Shown here piece by piece: positions 48,255-56,041 of a DNA stretch of 64,000 bases. The DNA is from a virus. Location of the stretch: positions 1 to 64,000 of IMG/VR virus record IMGVR_UViG_3300050821_004652; one strand, given 5' to 3'. The stretch's first letter is position 1; every line of letters begins with the position of its first letter. The position numbers and the translations under genes were made by a program. The notes beneath the pieces are model-generated. The model saw nothing but the letters and a program-made list of their open reading frames with translations. It ran no database searches and was not told where the DNA came from.

Positions 48255-48481
48255 TGCTCCGGGTGATGTCGCTGAGAACGCGGGTGAGGATACATCTTCT
48301 TCCGCCGGTGAGCCATTTTCTCAAAGGTCAACGCCAGGCGAGCTCGCTTGCCCTCTTTGCCGGGGGCGTCCTTTTCCTTCTCGGCATGCTCATGGACCGA
48401 CTCGCCCGCCTTTTCGGCCGACTTGGTGAAGGAACCCTCTTTCAGGTGCGCCTTCTGAATCCACTTTTTGCCCTTCGCCAT
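48251..48481 (-). CDS. small basic protein with C-terminal MYPHPRS motif
   Basis: 76 residues from ATG 48481 (GAGGAG). Lys-rich helix (WIQKAHLKEGSFTKSAEKAG) and the end HRRKKMYPHPRSQRHHPEH, the shared motif at the C-terminus. Possibly targets the capsid. Confidence 0.6.
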   Translation of the reverse strand: MAKGKKWIQKAHLKEGSFTKSAEKAGESVHEHAEKEKDAPGKEGKRARLALTFEKMAHRRKKMYPHPRSQRHHPEH

Positions 48482-48518
48482 CGGAACGCTCCTCGAGGCT
48501 ACGTCGCCCAGCGTCGAA

Positions 48519-48737
48519 CTAGGCATCGTGCTTGCGATGGGCGAAAGCGCCGCGGATCTTGCTATGGAACCAGCCACCAACAGAATCCGCGGCTACGCCC
48601 TCGTGATAAGTCTCCGCCGGCACGCCGTCATAGGAATAGAGGCCGCCGCCCTTGAACCGAATCCAAAGCGTCGTGCCCTCATGGCCCATCGCCTGGATAT
48701 TCTTGCTCTGCACGGGGGTGAGATGCGGAATTTTCAC
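48519..48737 (-). CDS. KTSC-domain protein
   Basis: 72 residues. VQSKNIQAMGHEGTTLWIRF then KGGGLYSYDGVPAETYHEGV and SVGGWFHSKIRGAF match the KTSC domain (S-x-x-I-x-A-x-G-Y/H, L-x-I-R-F, G-x-Y-x-Y-x-G-V-P). Its biochemical role is unknown. ATGA-coupled to the next gene. Confidence 0.8.
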   Translation of the reverse strand: MKIPHLTPVQSKNIQAMGHEGTTLWIRFKGGGLYSYDGVPAETYHEGVAADSVGGWFHSKIRGAFAHRKHDA

Positions 48738-48934
48738 TTCGTCGACCTCGGATGATCGTACATCTTCTCGCGCCGGTGCATCTTGTTGGCGTGCTTGTTG
48801 GCGGTCGCAATCGCGATACCTTCAGGCACGCCCTCTTTCAACATGGCGTTCGCCATCTCGGAAGCCTTGGCCGCCGACTTGCCCTTCAGCTTCTTATTGT
48901 GCCGCTTGGCAAATTCTTCCGGCGTCCAAGGCAT
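48734..48934 (-). CDS. small protein with C-terminal MYDHPRS motif
   Basis: 66 residues; ATG 48934 overlaps the upstream stop (TGATG). WTPEEFAKRHNKKLKGKSAA then KASEMANAMLKEGVPEGIAI is a known small phage/bacterial protein pattern (FA-x-x-HNKKL, ANA-L-x-x-G, EG-AIA-AN). It ends KMHRREKMYDHPRSTK with the shared motif. Confidence 0.65.
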   Translation of the reverse strand: MPWTPEEFAKRHNKKLKGKSAAKASEMANAMLKEGVPEGIAIATANKHANKMHRREKMYDHPRSTK

Positions 48935-49422
48935 CAGGTGGTGCGGATCCACACCGCCAGAGGCGCATTGAACATCCAGCAATACTTCGTGTTGGCGGTC
49001 AACGCGGTGACAGTGCCCAGGCCGAACGCCGCGAAAGCCTGTCCGGTATTGGCCGTCATCGTGACCGCAGTCTGCGTCTGACTATCCTCCACGCACACGC
49101 GCTGCCCGTCGCCCGGTGAGGCCGGCATCGTGATGGTCCCGGTCGCGAGCGTGCCCGCCGGATTGAGATAGAGGAAGCTGACAAACTTCGGAACCGTGAT
49201 CGTGAACGCGGTGAGCGGCACCTGGTAGGAATACTGCTCGATACCGGCGACGCCACCCGGAGGCGCGTACACGGCTTGAGCGCTCGGAGCGCTCAACGGC
49301 ACAACCTGTACCGAGTCGGTCTGACTGATGGCCCCGATCTGCGGCACAGGAACGCCCTGCGCGAGTGCCCAGCCGGCAAAAGCCAGGAGCGCGCCGGTAG
49401 CGAGGATAGCGAGCTTCTTCAT
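48934..49422 (-). CDS. secreted beta-domain protein in the capsid module
   Basis: 162 residues. Clear signal peptide MKKLAILATGALLAFAGWAL then AQ. The C-terminal half (GTLATGTITMPASPGDGQRV, then MTANTGQAFAAFGLGTVTAL, WMFNAPLAVWIRTT) is the beta-sandwich seen at the ends of phage adhesins and decoration proteins. The combination with a Sec signal is odd. Confidence 0.65.
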   Translation of the reverse strand: MKKLAILATGALLAFAGWALAQGVPVPQIGAISQTDSVQVVPLSAPSAQAVYAPPGGVAGIEQYSYQVPLTAFTITVPKFVSFLYLNPAGTLATGTITMPASPGDGQRVCVEDSQTQTAVTMTANTGQAFAAFGLGTVTALTANTKYCWMFNAPLAVWIRTT

Positions 49423-49433
49423 ATGACGATCTC

Positions 49434-50147
49434 CTAGTTGAGGATCAGGTAGTTGTAGGTACTGGTGTCGGACGCCGTGCCGGACACGGTAAAGCCAGTG
49501 CCAGGCGTGATGGTCAAGACGTGCGGCGAGGCGCCGACAGTACCACCCACCGTCTTGAGGGTGAAAATGATCACCGAGTTGGCCGTGACGCGCGAGTCGG
49601 TCACGGTCACCGCGCCACCGCCCGTCAGTGCGACATAGGTGCCGCTCGGCGCCGTCGGCATCGACTGGTAGAGCCCGACCATCGTAATCGCGCTCAGGCT
49701 CGTCAGGGTGACCAGGAAGACAACCATGCTGTTGCTCTGCACGGTGTTGATTCCGGACACAGTGACGCCAGTGCCGCCGGCGATCGTGGCCGTCGCGTTG
49801 GTCGTGTTTTCGTAGAAGTAGAGGAAACTTTGACCGACATAGGGGTTGGGGATTCCGGCGATGATGTGCGCCGCGGTGTCGGTCGTGTCCGTGAATGCCG
49901 TGTTGCTCTGCGAGCCGCCGCGCTGGGTAACCTTGCCGACAATGCCAGCCGCCGTGATCGTACCAGCGCCTACGGTGTTGAGCGCGGTGATAACGGGTGT
50001 TCCGCCATTGGCACCAAGGAAGAACTGATCGAGGGTCGACAGCGCCACGATGCAGGAAACTTCTCCCGCAAAGATCGGCAACGACATCGAGCCCAGAAGC
50101 TGAGCGAAGGTGAGATTTTTGGCGCCGGGGACAGGAGCAATGGCCAT
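49434..50147 (-). CDS. virion beta-repeat protein, unknown
   Basis: 237 residues, almost entirely Thr/Gly/Ala/Val-rich beta strands (GAGTITAAGIVGKVTQRGGS, GTGVTVSGINTVQSNSMVVF, VTVTDSRVTANSVIIFTLK). The last matches phage structural beta modules. Probably a head or fibre decoration. Adjacent to two other structural genes. Confidence 0.6.
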   Translation of the reverse strand: MAIAPVPGAKNLTFAQLLGSMSLPIFAGEVSCIVALSTLDQFFLGANGGTPVITALNTVGAGTITAAGIVGKVTQRGGSQSNTAFTDTTDTAAHIIAGIPNPYVGQSFLYFYENTTNATATIAGGTGVTVSGINTVQSNSMVVFLVTLTSLSAITMVGLYQSMPTAPSGTYVALTGGGAVTVTDSRVTANSVIIFTLKTVGGTVGASPHVLTITPGTGFTVSGTASDTSTYNYLILN

Positions 50148-50155
50148 GGGAACCT

Positions 50156-51049
50156 CTATGAAATAGCTGGTGTTTGCAGCGATACGCTCGCCTGGCCCGT
50201 CGTCGACATGCGGTATCTTACTGTGGTGTTCGCGACGCCGGTATAGGCAAGGCAGTTGAGGCGATAGAGCATCCCGGCTTCGGGATCACCGAACGACAGC
50301 GAAAGCGGCTTCGTCAACGCCCACTGCGCTTCCGTTCCATCGCCGCCCAGGCCGCAGGCGATCCAGTGCTTGCCGCCGTCGAAGCTGCGCTCGAGTTGCA
50401 GGGTGAGGTTGATCGGAGTCGCCGGCCCCATGATGACGCCCGTCGAATCGGCGCCTGACACGCCGATCGCATTTCCCGTCGGCGCGAACTCTATCAGCAC
50501 CGGGCCGCCCGCGGCTGGCGGCGGCGCGGACGTGGCGGCCGCCGAAGCAGTCAGCGTAAACGTCGTGTTGCTGGCAGCAAGAATGGTGGTGCCCGAAGGG
50601 AAATACGGGCTGTTCAGGATCGTGGCGCCGATCAGCGTCGTGAGATCGGCCGGCTGGGTCGGACCGCCGGTGATCGGCGGCGGGATGCTGATCGTGGCGG
50701 ATCCGTTGGTGATATTCCCCGCCCAGAACTGCGGCATGAAGGCCGCCACAAGCGATGCGGTGCCCCCGCCCGAGAAAACCGTCGCGCCAGGCGGGATGTT
50801 CGCGCCCACCAGGGTGTCACCGTTGGAAACGCTCGTGCCGCTCGCGGCCGTGATCGATGTCGATCCTTTGGTCGTGGTGAGCGTGTCGGAGAGCTCGCCC
50901 CACACGACGACGTTCATCGGCCCCCACGCGGTAAAGGCAGCGGACGGCCCGACGCCCGCGAACGTCCCTACGATCAGGGCGTTCGCGCGATCCGGCGAGC
51001 CGACGTTCTTGTTGGAACCGCTGACCCCAGCTAGTGAGGGAATTCCCAT
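50156..51049 (-). CDS. virion structural protein, unknown
   Basis: 297 residues, beta-rich. An Ala/Thr/Ser repeat (TTTKGSTSITAASGTSVSNG) occurs near residue 60. The C-terminal part NLTLQLERSFDGGKHWIACG then YRLNCLAYTGVANTTVRYRM resembles a phage baseplate/decoration beta sandwich (R-S-F-D-G-G-x-x-W). Function inferred from place only. Confidence 0.6.
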   Translation of the reverse strand: MGIPSLAGVSGSNKNVGSPDRANALIVGTFAGVGPSAAFTAWGPMNVVVWGELSDTLTTTKGSTSITAASGTSVSNGDTLVGANIPPGATVFSGGGTASLVAAFMPQFWAGNITNGSATISIPPPITGGPTQPADLTTLIGATILNSPYFPSGTTILAASNTTFTLTASAAATSAPPPAAGGPVLIEFAPTGNAIGVSGADSTGVIMGPATPINLTLQLERSFDGGKHWIACGLGGDGTEAQWALTKPLSLSFGDPEAGMLYRLNCLAYTGVANTTVRYRMSTTGQASVSLQTPAIS

Positions 51050-51052
51050 GAA

Positions 51053-51808
51053 CTACGAGACGCCTTTCGGGGCATTGGTGATCGCCTTGCGGGCAACCGT
51101 GCCCAGCACCGCGACCTCCGCCTGTGTGTGATCGTTCACGCCGACGATGCCAAGATCGTCGCTGAAATTCGGCTCTGCCGCCACATGCTGCCGCTTGGGC
51201 GGATCGCCCTTCACGACAAGGCCCTTGGCGGTGACCCACAAGGGGCGCGTGTCGGCGGTCGGCACGAAGACGGAGTGGCCGCCGGTAGTCGCCTTCCACG
51301 CGGCAAAGATCGCCTTGGCCACATCGTTGATGGGGACCATCGCGTCATTCGGCACGCCCGTGTAGAAAATCTCCACCGAGACGGCCACCTTGTCGACGAG
51401 GCGATAGGGCTCGATGAACCGTTCGTTGAGATAGACCTTGGAGATCAGCTTGTACTCCGGCCTGGTCGCGCCCTCCTGGTGAGCCGCCGTCAGGAGCTTG
51501 TCCATGCGCTCCGCTGCCGCCTCGCGCGCAGCAACCTCCTCCGGAGAGAGCGGCTTGCGATGCTGGCCCTGCTGACCGATCGCCGCCATGTTCATCGACA
51601 GCTTGCTCAACACCTGTTCGAGCAGATCGACGGCATTGGTGCTGACCGCGAGGCCCGCAGGCGGCTCCGCAGGCGCCCCTTCCGGCGCGGGTGTAACCGC
51701 AGCGAACATTTCCGCCTTGAACTGCTCCATGGCGGCTTTGACACGCGCGTTGACCGCCTCCTCGAACTCAGGCGTTTCGATTACCTTCTTGCGACCAGGA
51801 CTGGTCAT
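51053..51808 (-). CDS. virion-module protein, unknown
   Basis: 251 residues. N-terminal helices (ETPEFEEAVNARVKAAMEQF), a conserved-looking middle (SPEEVAAREAAAERMDKLLT) and a C-terminal beta part. It does not match a named domain I know. It lies between the cement protein and structural genes, so capsid or head completion is possible. Confidence 0.55.
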   Translation of the reverse strand: MTSPGRKKVIETPEFEEAVNARVKAAMEQFKAEMFAAVTPAPEGAPAEPPAGLAVSTNAVDLLEQVLSKLSMNMAAIGQQGQHRKPLSPEEVAAREAAAERMDKLLTAAHQEGATRPEYKLISKVYLNERFIEPYRLVDKVAVSVEIFYTGVPNDAMVPINDVAKAIFAAWKATTGGHSVFVPTADTRPLWVTAKGLVVKGDPPKRQHVAAEPNFSDDLGIVGVNDHTQAEVAVLGTVARKAITNAPKGVS

Positions 51809-51844
51809 AGCTGCTCCTTGTGCGCCAGAGAGCGGCGCGGAAGT

Positions 51845-52387
51845 TTAACCCTTCACCGCGAAGTTGGCGGCGGCGAACTTGTTGTTGAGCGTGGGCGTGC
51901 TCATGGTGACCATCGACCAGGCGATCGTGCCCGCCGTGAATGTGGCCGACGGCGTGAACAACAGGCTGATGAAGCGTGGATTGAAACCGTCCGGATATTC
52001 CGGCGGCCAGTCGAAGCGGCCAATGAAGCCGGAATTCGCCGGTCCATTGGCCACAAGCTGCGCAACGGTATAGGCCGGCGACTGGACGAAGGTCTGCCAG
52101 GGGCCGGGAATGCCGCCGCCGGCGTCGATAGCGCCCTGCACCGCGATGGTGAGAGTGCCGCTGCCGGCAAAGGTCGTACCGATGGCGGAGATGAGCAGCG
52201 GCCGTTCGCGGCCGACACCCAAGTCCGCTCCGAACACGGACGCATTGCCGATGATGGTGCCCGCAACCGGCGCCGTCACGCCAATGCCCAGGCCGAGCTC
52301 GTCATAGATATTCGAGCGGACCGCGGCGCTGGTGATGGCGAGGTTCGAGCCATAGGGCAGGAAGTTGACGAGTGAGTCGGTGAGCAT
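51845..52387 (-). CDS. Bbp16-like capsid cement protein
   Basis: 180 residues. MLTDSLVNFLPYGSNLAITS, then LGVGRERPLLISAIGTTFAG and TLTIAVQGAIDAG, a later QLVANGPANSGFIGRFDWPP and FISLLFTPSATFTAGTIAWS match the Bbp16 family of BPP-1-like phages. In that family the protein forms trimers that cement capsomers. It lies just downstream of the major capsid gene. Confidence 0.8.
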   Translation of the reverse strand: MLTDSLVNFLPYGSNLAITSAAVRSNIYDELGLGIGVTAPVAGTIIGNASVFGADLGVGRERPLLISAIGTTFAGSGTLTIAVQGAIDAGGGIPGPWQTFVQSPAYTVAQLVANGPANSGFIGRFDWPPEYPDGFNPRFISLLFTPSATFTAGTIAWSMVTMSTPTLNNKFAAANFAVKG

Positions 52388-52423
52388 GTGCGCTTTCTCC
52401 TAGAGAACTGGATACGACGGCCC

Positions 52424-53473
52424 TTACGTCAGGGCGCCTTCAGTGTTGGTAAGCTGATCGACCACCTTGATCGGAATGCCGCGGTACCCGGTGATCGGCA
52501 TGCCCGCATAGTCTTTCATCTCGAGCAGGACGTTGCGATCACGAATCGCCTGGATGTCGAGCGCATGACGGAGCGTGCGGTTCATGTAGAAGACCGGATG
52601 CACTCCATAATCCGCCAGCGGCGCGTCCGTCTTGTCGACGCCCGAAGTGGTGCGGGAGAGCTTCGGGAACAGCAGGAGCATTTGCCCCATGACCACGAAG
52701 AGATCTGGCGGCGTCGGGCCGAACAGGCCGACAGAGCCGGTGGTGGTGTCGAGGTTGGCGTAGCGCACGCCGTAGCGCCAATCCTTCGGGCAGAGACCGG
52801 CCTGCTGACGGAACCAGGAGGTGTACGCCTCGAAACGGTTGCCGAGAGAGTCGAAGCCGGGCGTGACGTCGCCCTTGTCCTCCATATCCAGGCCCGCCTT
52901 GGACCCTTCCGGGAAAACGCCGGTGATGGTCTCCGGACCCCAGCCAAGCAGCCACATCGAGCAGTTGGACGAACCTGTTCCGCCGCCGTTCAGCACGTTG
53001 GTCGCGTTCTGGGCGTTGGCGGCATTGATGGTGTTGTAGAATGGGCTGAAGCCCATGAATTCGATCGGCGTGAGTGACGTGTTGCCGTAGAAGAACGTCT
53101 GGACGATCGTCTGCGACATGCCTTCCAGGAAGGCCGCATCTTCCGTCTCGCGGAAGCGCTGGAGATCGCCGGAGTGCTCGCCCAGCGCGCGGTCCACCTG
53201 GCTGTAATCCTCGAGCATGCCCATGTCGATGCGCGCCTTCGCGGTGGTCGACTTCGAATAGGGCACGCCCATGTTGTACGAGCGCCAGGAGCCCGCCGGG
53301 ATCGACGTCCGGAAGACGAATTCATGCGTGGTTCGGCCGTTCGCCTTCACCCACGGAATGTCGTCATAGAAATCGTTGCACTGAGACAGCATCTCCGCGA
53401 TCTCGGGGATCTTGCCCTCCGGATCGAGGCGGGAAGCAACGTCGACCATCGTCGGCCATGAACCAGTCGCCAT
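52424..53473 (-). CDS. major capsid protein (BPP-1-like)
   Basis: 349 residues. Features of the BPP-1/Bbp17-type HK97-fold capsid protein: LSQCNDFYDDIPWVKANGRT, then YSKSTTAKARIDMGMLEDYS, a DRALGEHSG turn, EDAAFLEGMSQTIVQTFFYG and NRTLRHALDIQA. Between scaffold and cement genes, in the expected order. SD AGGAG upstream. The stop codon sits in a small hairpin (GCCCT/AGGGC) with no U-tract, which may trim transcripts. Confidence 0.88.
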   Translation of the reverse strand: MATGSWPTMVDVASRLDPEGKIPEIAEMLSQCNDFYDDIPWVKANGRTTHEFVFRTSIPAGSWRSYNMGVPYSKSTTAKARIDMGMLEDYSQVDRALGEHSGDLQRFRETEDAAFLEGMSQTIVQTFFYGNTSLTPIEFMGFSPFYNTINAANAQNATNVLNGGGTGSSNCSMWLLGWGPETITGVFPEGSKAGLDMEDKGDVTPGFDSLGNRFEAYTSWFRQQAGLCPKDWRYGVRYANLDTTTGSVGLFGPTPPDLFVVMGQMLLLFPKLSRTTSGVDKTDAPLADYGVHPVFYMNRTLRHALDIQAIRDRNVLLEMKDYAGMPITGYRGIPIKVVDQLTNTEGALT

Positions 53474-53495
53474 TTCAAACTCTCCTGTTCAGAAA

Positions 53496-54410
53496 CTAGC
53501 TTTTCGCCTTTTGAGAAGAAGGATGGTTGTAGATCAGGTCACGACGGCTCACGTTCGGGCCGCGTCCGTTGTCTTTCGGCACGCCGATCTCCGCCGACGG
53601 CACCGGAGGCTCGTCAAGAAACCGCGCCACGTTGTGAAGCATGCGCCACATGACCGGATGATCGCCGGAGCCGGTGACGCGGAAAAATTCGGAGGCAGCC
53701 TTCAGGTCCGCCGCGTAGCGCTTGGTGCCAGGCTTGGCAGAGCTCACCAGCAGATCACGCATGCGCGCGACGGCCTGCTTGGTGGTTTCGTACCCGTTGC
53801 CGCCAAGCTCCGGATCGGCCTGGATCTCTTTCTGCCAGGCCGCGCGAGTGTCGTTGAACTGCTTGTGCTGATGCTGGCCGACTTGCGCGGCGTAGTCCTT
53901 GATCGCCTGCAAATGAAAATCAATCAGCGGCTGGACGTTCGACGGATCGGCGCGGAAATTGTCCAGCGTTTCGTGAAGCTGGGTGCGGCGCTCGTCCGGC
54001 AGCGTCAGGAGATTTTCTGGGATCTCGTATTTGTATTCGACTTTGGGAAGCTCTGCCGGCTTAGGCGGCTCCGCCGGCGGCGCTTCCGTCGGTTTGTCGT
54101 CCGCCTTGACTTCAGCCGGCTTGACCTCGGCGGGTTTGACCTCGGCAGGCTTCTCTTCCGGCTTGACCTCGCCAGGCGCATCGACGGTCTCGAGCAGCGA
54201 CGGTGTTTCGACAACCGTCTTGGGCTCTTCGGCGACTACAGGCGCCGGTGCGACAGGCGGCGCGGCAGGCGGAGTCTCGACGACCACCGGCGCAGGCGCA
54301 GCAGCCACGACCGCCGGTGCGGGCGCAGCGCTTTCGGCCGGAATGCTCGCAGGCGGAACCGCGGCGACCGGGACCGGGGCGTCGGCGTCCACTTTGGCCG
54401 GATCAGGCAT
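53496..54410 (-). CDS. scaffolding protein
   Basis: 304 residues. The first 125 are a Pro/Ala/Glu disordered region with a thrice-repeated PAEVK unit. The rest is helical (PDERRTQLHETLDNFRADPS, NVQPLIDFHLQAIKDYAAQV). The C-terminal 15 residues contain SRRDLIYNHPSSQKAKS, a variant of the motif shared with four small proteins downstream. Position directly upstream of the capsid gene, acidic tail and coil fit a scaffold. C-terminal helices of scaffolds often bind coat protein. Confidence 0.75.
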   Translation of the reverse strand: MPDPAKVDADAPVPVAAVPPASIPAESAAPAPAVVAAAPAPVVVETPPAAPPVAPAPVVAEEPKTVVETPSLLETVDAPGEVKPEEKPAEVKPAEVKPAEVKADDKPTEAPPAEPPKPAELPKVEYKYEIPENLLTLPDERRTQLHETLDNFRADPSNVQPLIDFHLQAIKDYAAQVGQHQHKQFNDTRAAWQKEIQADPELGGNGYETTKQAVARMRDLLVSSAKPGTKRYAADLKAASEFFRVTGSGDHPVMWRMLHNVARFLDEPPVPSAEIGVPKDNGRGPNVSRRDLIYNHPSSQKAKS

Positions 54411-54784
54411 CAGATCACTACCTCAGCAAATCGGGGATCATTTTCGTGGAGCATATCCATGACGCCCTTCGGCTCGCGGAAGTGCCACAGTTGATAGAGG
54501 CGCTGGCCGATCTGCTGTTCGCCCAGGTGCAGCCACGAGGCGAGCGGATCTGGCGCGCCCGCCGGGCTCGAGCCGAAGATGGTCTCGAACGTGTGGCACT
54601 CGGCCAGGATGCTCCACAGGAAGCGGCGGCCGGCTTCGCTCGCCAGCACCAGCCTGAAAAATTCGCGGTCCTCCCGCTGCTTGCGCTTGATCTTCGACTC
54701 GCGACGCTTGCGCTGGGTCTCGTCGACAGCAGAGGCGACAGGCTCGGTCGACTCCAGGTCATCGCCTTCGGTCGGATCACTCAT
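54410..54784 (-). CDS. Bbp19-like protein
   Basis: 124 residues from ATG 54784 (ATGA). Basic heptads RKRRESKIKRKQREDREFFR, then LVLASEAGRRFLWSILAECH (L-A-x-x-AGRR-x-x-W-x-x-L-x-x-C), then LGEQQIGQRLYQLWHFREPK. This is the Bbp19 family of the BPP-1-type head module. Function not established. Confidence 0.75.
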   Translation of the reverse strand: MSDPTEGDDLESTEPVASAVDETQRKRRESKIKRKQREDREFFRLVLASEAGRRFLWSILAECHTFETIFGSSPAGAPDPLASWLHLGEQQIGQRLYQLWHFREPKGVMDMLHENDPRFAEVVI

Positions 54785-55245
54785 TGGAGGATGAACCCCT
54801 TCGGAACGGCGACCTTGCGGTTCTCCGGCCGGTACGGCAGTTGATCGGGCAGGATCAGTCCCGTCTTGCCGGTGGCGCGGTCCTTCAGTTCCTGTGCAGC
54901 CTTGCGCGCGAGCAGCAGGACTTCGGCGCACTTCAGGAACATCGGCCCCCTGCTGCGGAAGCGAAGCCAGTCCCCGCACTTCTTGTGAGTATCGATCGCG
55001 AACCGACCGATCGGCAGCCAGCGAGTATCGCCGCGCCACGCTGCGGCCTGCCGGCAGGCCCCCTCGACCAGGTGAAGTTGCTCGCGCAGCTTGACGTAGC
55101 GCTGCCCCTTGATGCGATTTTCCTGAGTTGCCAATGCCTTACAATGATCTGCCGCCTCTCCGAGAGAGGTGATCAGCCGGTCGAAGATCTCGACTTCTGT
55201 AAGGTTGGACACGGCAATCACTATGATGGCCGCGGGGAGACTCAC
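54781..55245 (-). CDS. unknown protein before the scaffold
   Basis: 154 residues with GTG 55245; later GTGs at 55221 and 55212 are possible. An EIFDRLITSLGEAADHCKAL helix is followed by QLHLVEGACRQAAAWRGDTR and a Cys/Trp/Arg segment (THKKCGDWLRFRSRGPMFL). All-helical core. Not recognised. It diverges from the small plus-strand operon at 55311. Confidence 0.55.
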   Translation of the reverse strand: MSLPAAIIVIAVSNLTEVEIFDRLITSLGEAADHCKALATQENRIKGQRYVKLREQLHLVEGACRQAAAWRGDTRWLPIGRFAIDTHKKCGDWLRFRSRGPMFLKCAEVLLLARKAAQELKDRATGKTGLILPDQLPYRPENRKVAVPKGFILQ

Positions 55246-55256
55246 ACAATGGGCGG

Positions 55257-55285
55257 TACAAACGGTGTTAAAACCCGGTTATAAT
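55257..55285 (+). promoter_or_regulatory. promoter of the 55311 operon
   Basis: -35 TACAAA (55257-55262), 17-base spacer, -10 TATAAT (55280-55285), followed by GGAG 5 bases before ATG 55311. Confidence 0.55.
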
Positions 55286-55310
55286 CCGCGCACCGGCGCA
55301 CCGGAGAAAA

Positions 55311-55526
55311 ATGACGCAAAATAGTCCATACCTCTCCCGCAAGCAGGCAGCAGCCTATCTTCGCAGTCAGGGGATCGCGGTTTCCCCCGGCACCCTGGCT
55401 CAATGGGGCCTGAAAAAGCGACAAGGAGAAGGGCCGCCATACAAGCGCTTCAAGAACGGTCTCGCGCTCTACACTCGAGAGGATCTGGACGAATGGCGCG
55501 ACAAGAATCTCCGACCGGTTGGGTGA
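55311..55526 (+). CDS. HTH (AlpA/MerR-like) regulator
   Basis: 71 residues. YLSRKQAAAYLRSQGIAVSP then LAQWGLKKRQGEGPPYKRF and LYTREDLDEWRDKNLR match the helix-turn-helix class 17/excisionase pattern (AA-x-L-x-x, P-x-T-L-x-x-W, G-P-x-x-x-x, Y-x-x-x-L-x-x-W). It is transcribed against the late genes from its own TATAAT promoter and is GTGA-coupled to the next gene. Confidence 0.75.
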   Translation: MTQNSPYLSRKQAAAYLRSQGIAVSPGTLAQWGLKKRQGEGPPYKRFKNGLALYTREDLDEWRDKNLRPVG

Positions 55527-55789
55527 ACGCCTACCGCTCCAACTCCGACACCGACGACCTGGTTTCCAAGCCGGCCTGGGATCCGGACACCTACCAGGCG
55601 CGCACCGCCTCCCCGCTCATGGCCGCCCTGGACCAGATGCCCAAGGCCTACCGCGAGCTCCTGGACGACATCGACGTGCATACCGTGTGGAAAGCCTTCC
55701 GGCGTGGCGTGCCCCCAAAGGTCGTCCGGATGCTTAAGGCCGCGGAAACCGTAGGCTGGGCAAAAGGCAATCGACCAGGCCCCAGATGA
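55523..55789 (+). CDS. 88-residue helical protein, unknown
   Basis: GTG 55523 overlaps the regulator stop (GTGA). TDDLVSKPAWDPDTYQARTA then MAALDQMPKAYRELLDDIDV and KAFRRGVPPKVVRMLKAAET make helices with a basic end. Likely works with the HTH protein. Its 3' end overlaps the convergent membrane-protein gene. Confidence 0.6.
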   Translation: MNAYRSNSDTDDLVSKPAWDPDTYQARTASPLMAALDQMPKAYRELLDDIDVHTVWKAFRRGVPPKVVRMLKAAETVGWAKGNRPGPR

Positions 55790-55973
55790 TGTAGAGCACG
55801 GCGATCAGCAGGAACGCCCACAGGACGATGTTGATCACCTGTGCAAGCAGGCTGCCCGGCCCGCCGAATTGGGCCAGCACCGCGGGGATCACCAGCCGGA
55901 TGATGGCGTAGAGCGCGCCAATGCCGACCAGCCAGATCATCAGCGTAAAGAAGAAGGCGACTGAAAAGCACAT
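55734..55973 (-). CDS. 79-residue membrane protein
   Basis: Two transmembrane stretches: FSVAFFFTLMIWLVGIGALY then AIIRLVIPAVLAQ, and VINIVLWAFLLIAVLYIIWG. ATG 55973 is the only start near the first helix. Similar small membrane proteins are common in phages and alphaproteobacteria; function unknown. Confidence 0.6.
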   Translation of the reverse strand: MCFSVAFFFTLMIWLVGIGALYAIIRLVIPAVLAQFGGPGSLLAQVINIVLWAFLLIAVLYIIWGLVDCLLPSLRFPRP

Positions 55974-56023
55974 GGCGGACACTCCCGTGTGTTGAGGGAA
56001 CGCCGGGGAAATCCCGTAGTTCC

Positions 56024-56033
56024 GTGATATAAC
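56024..56033 (+). promoter_or_regulatory. extended -10 promoter of the HEMCH lipoprotein
   Basis: GTGATATAAC (TGn-TATAAC), 8 bases before ATG 56042, no -35 and no Shine-Dalgarno. Third copy of the GTGATATA core. Confidence 0.5.
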
Positions 56034-56041
56034 CGATAGGC

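Noticed and set aside
52409-52440. Hairpin at the end of the major capsid gene as a terminator
   Set aside because: Only a 5-base stem and no U-tract; the operon must continue. Noted only as possible RNA processing.
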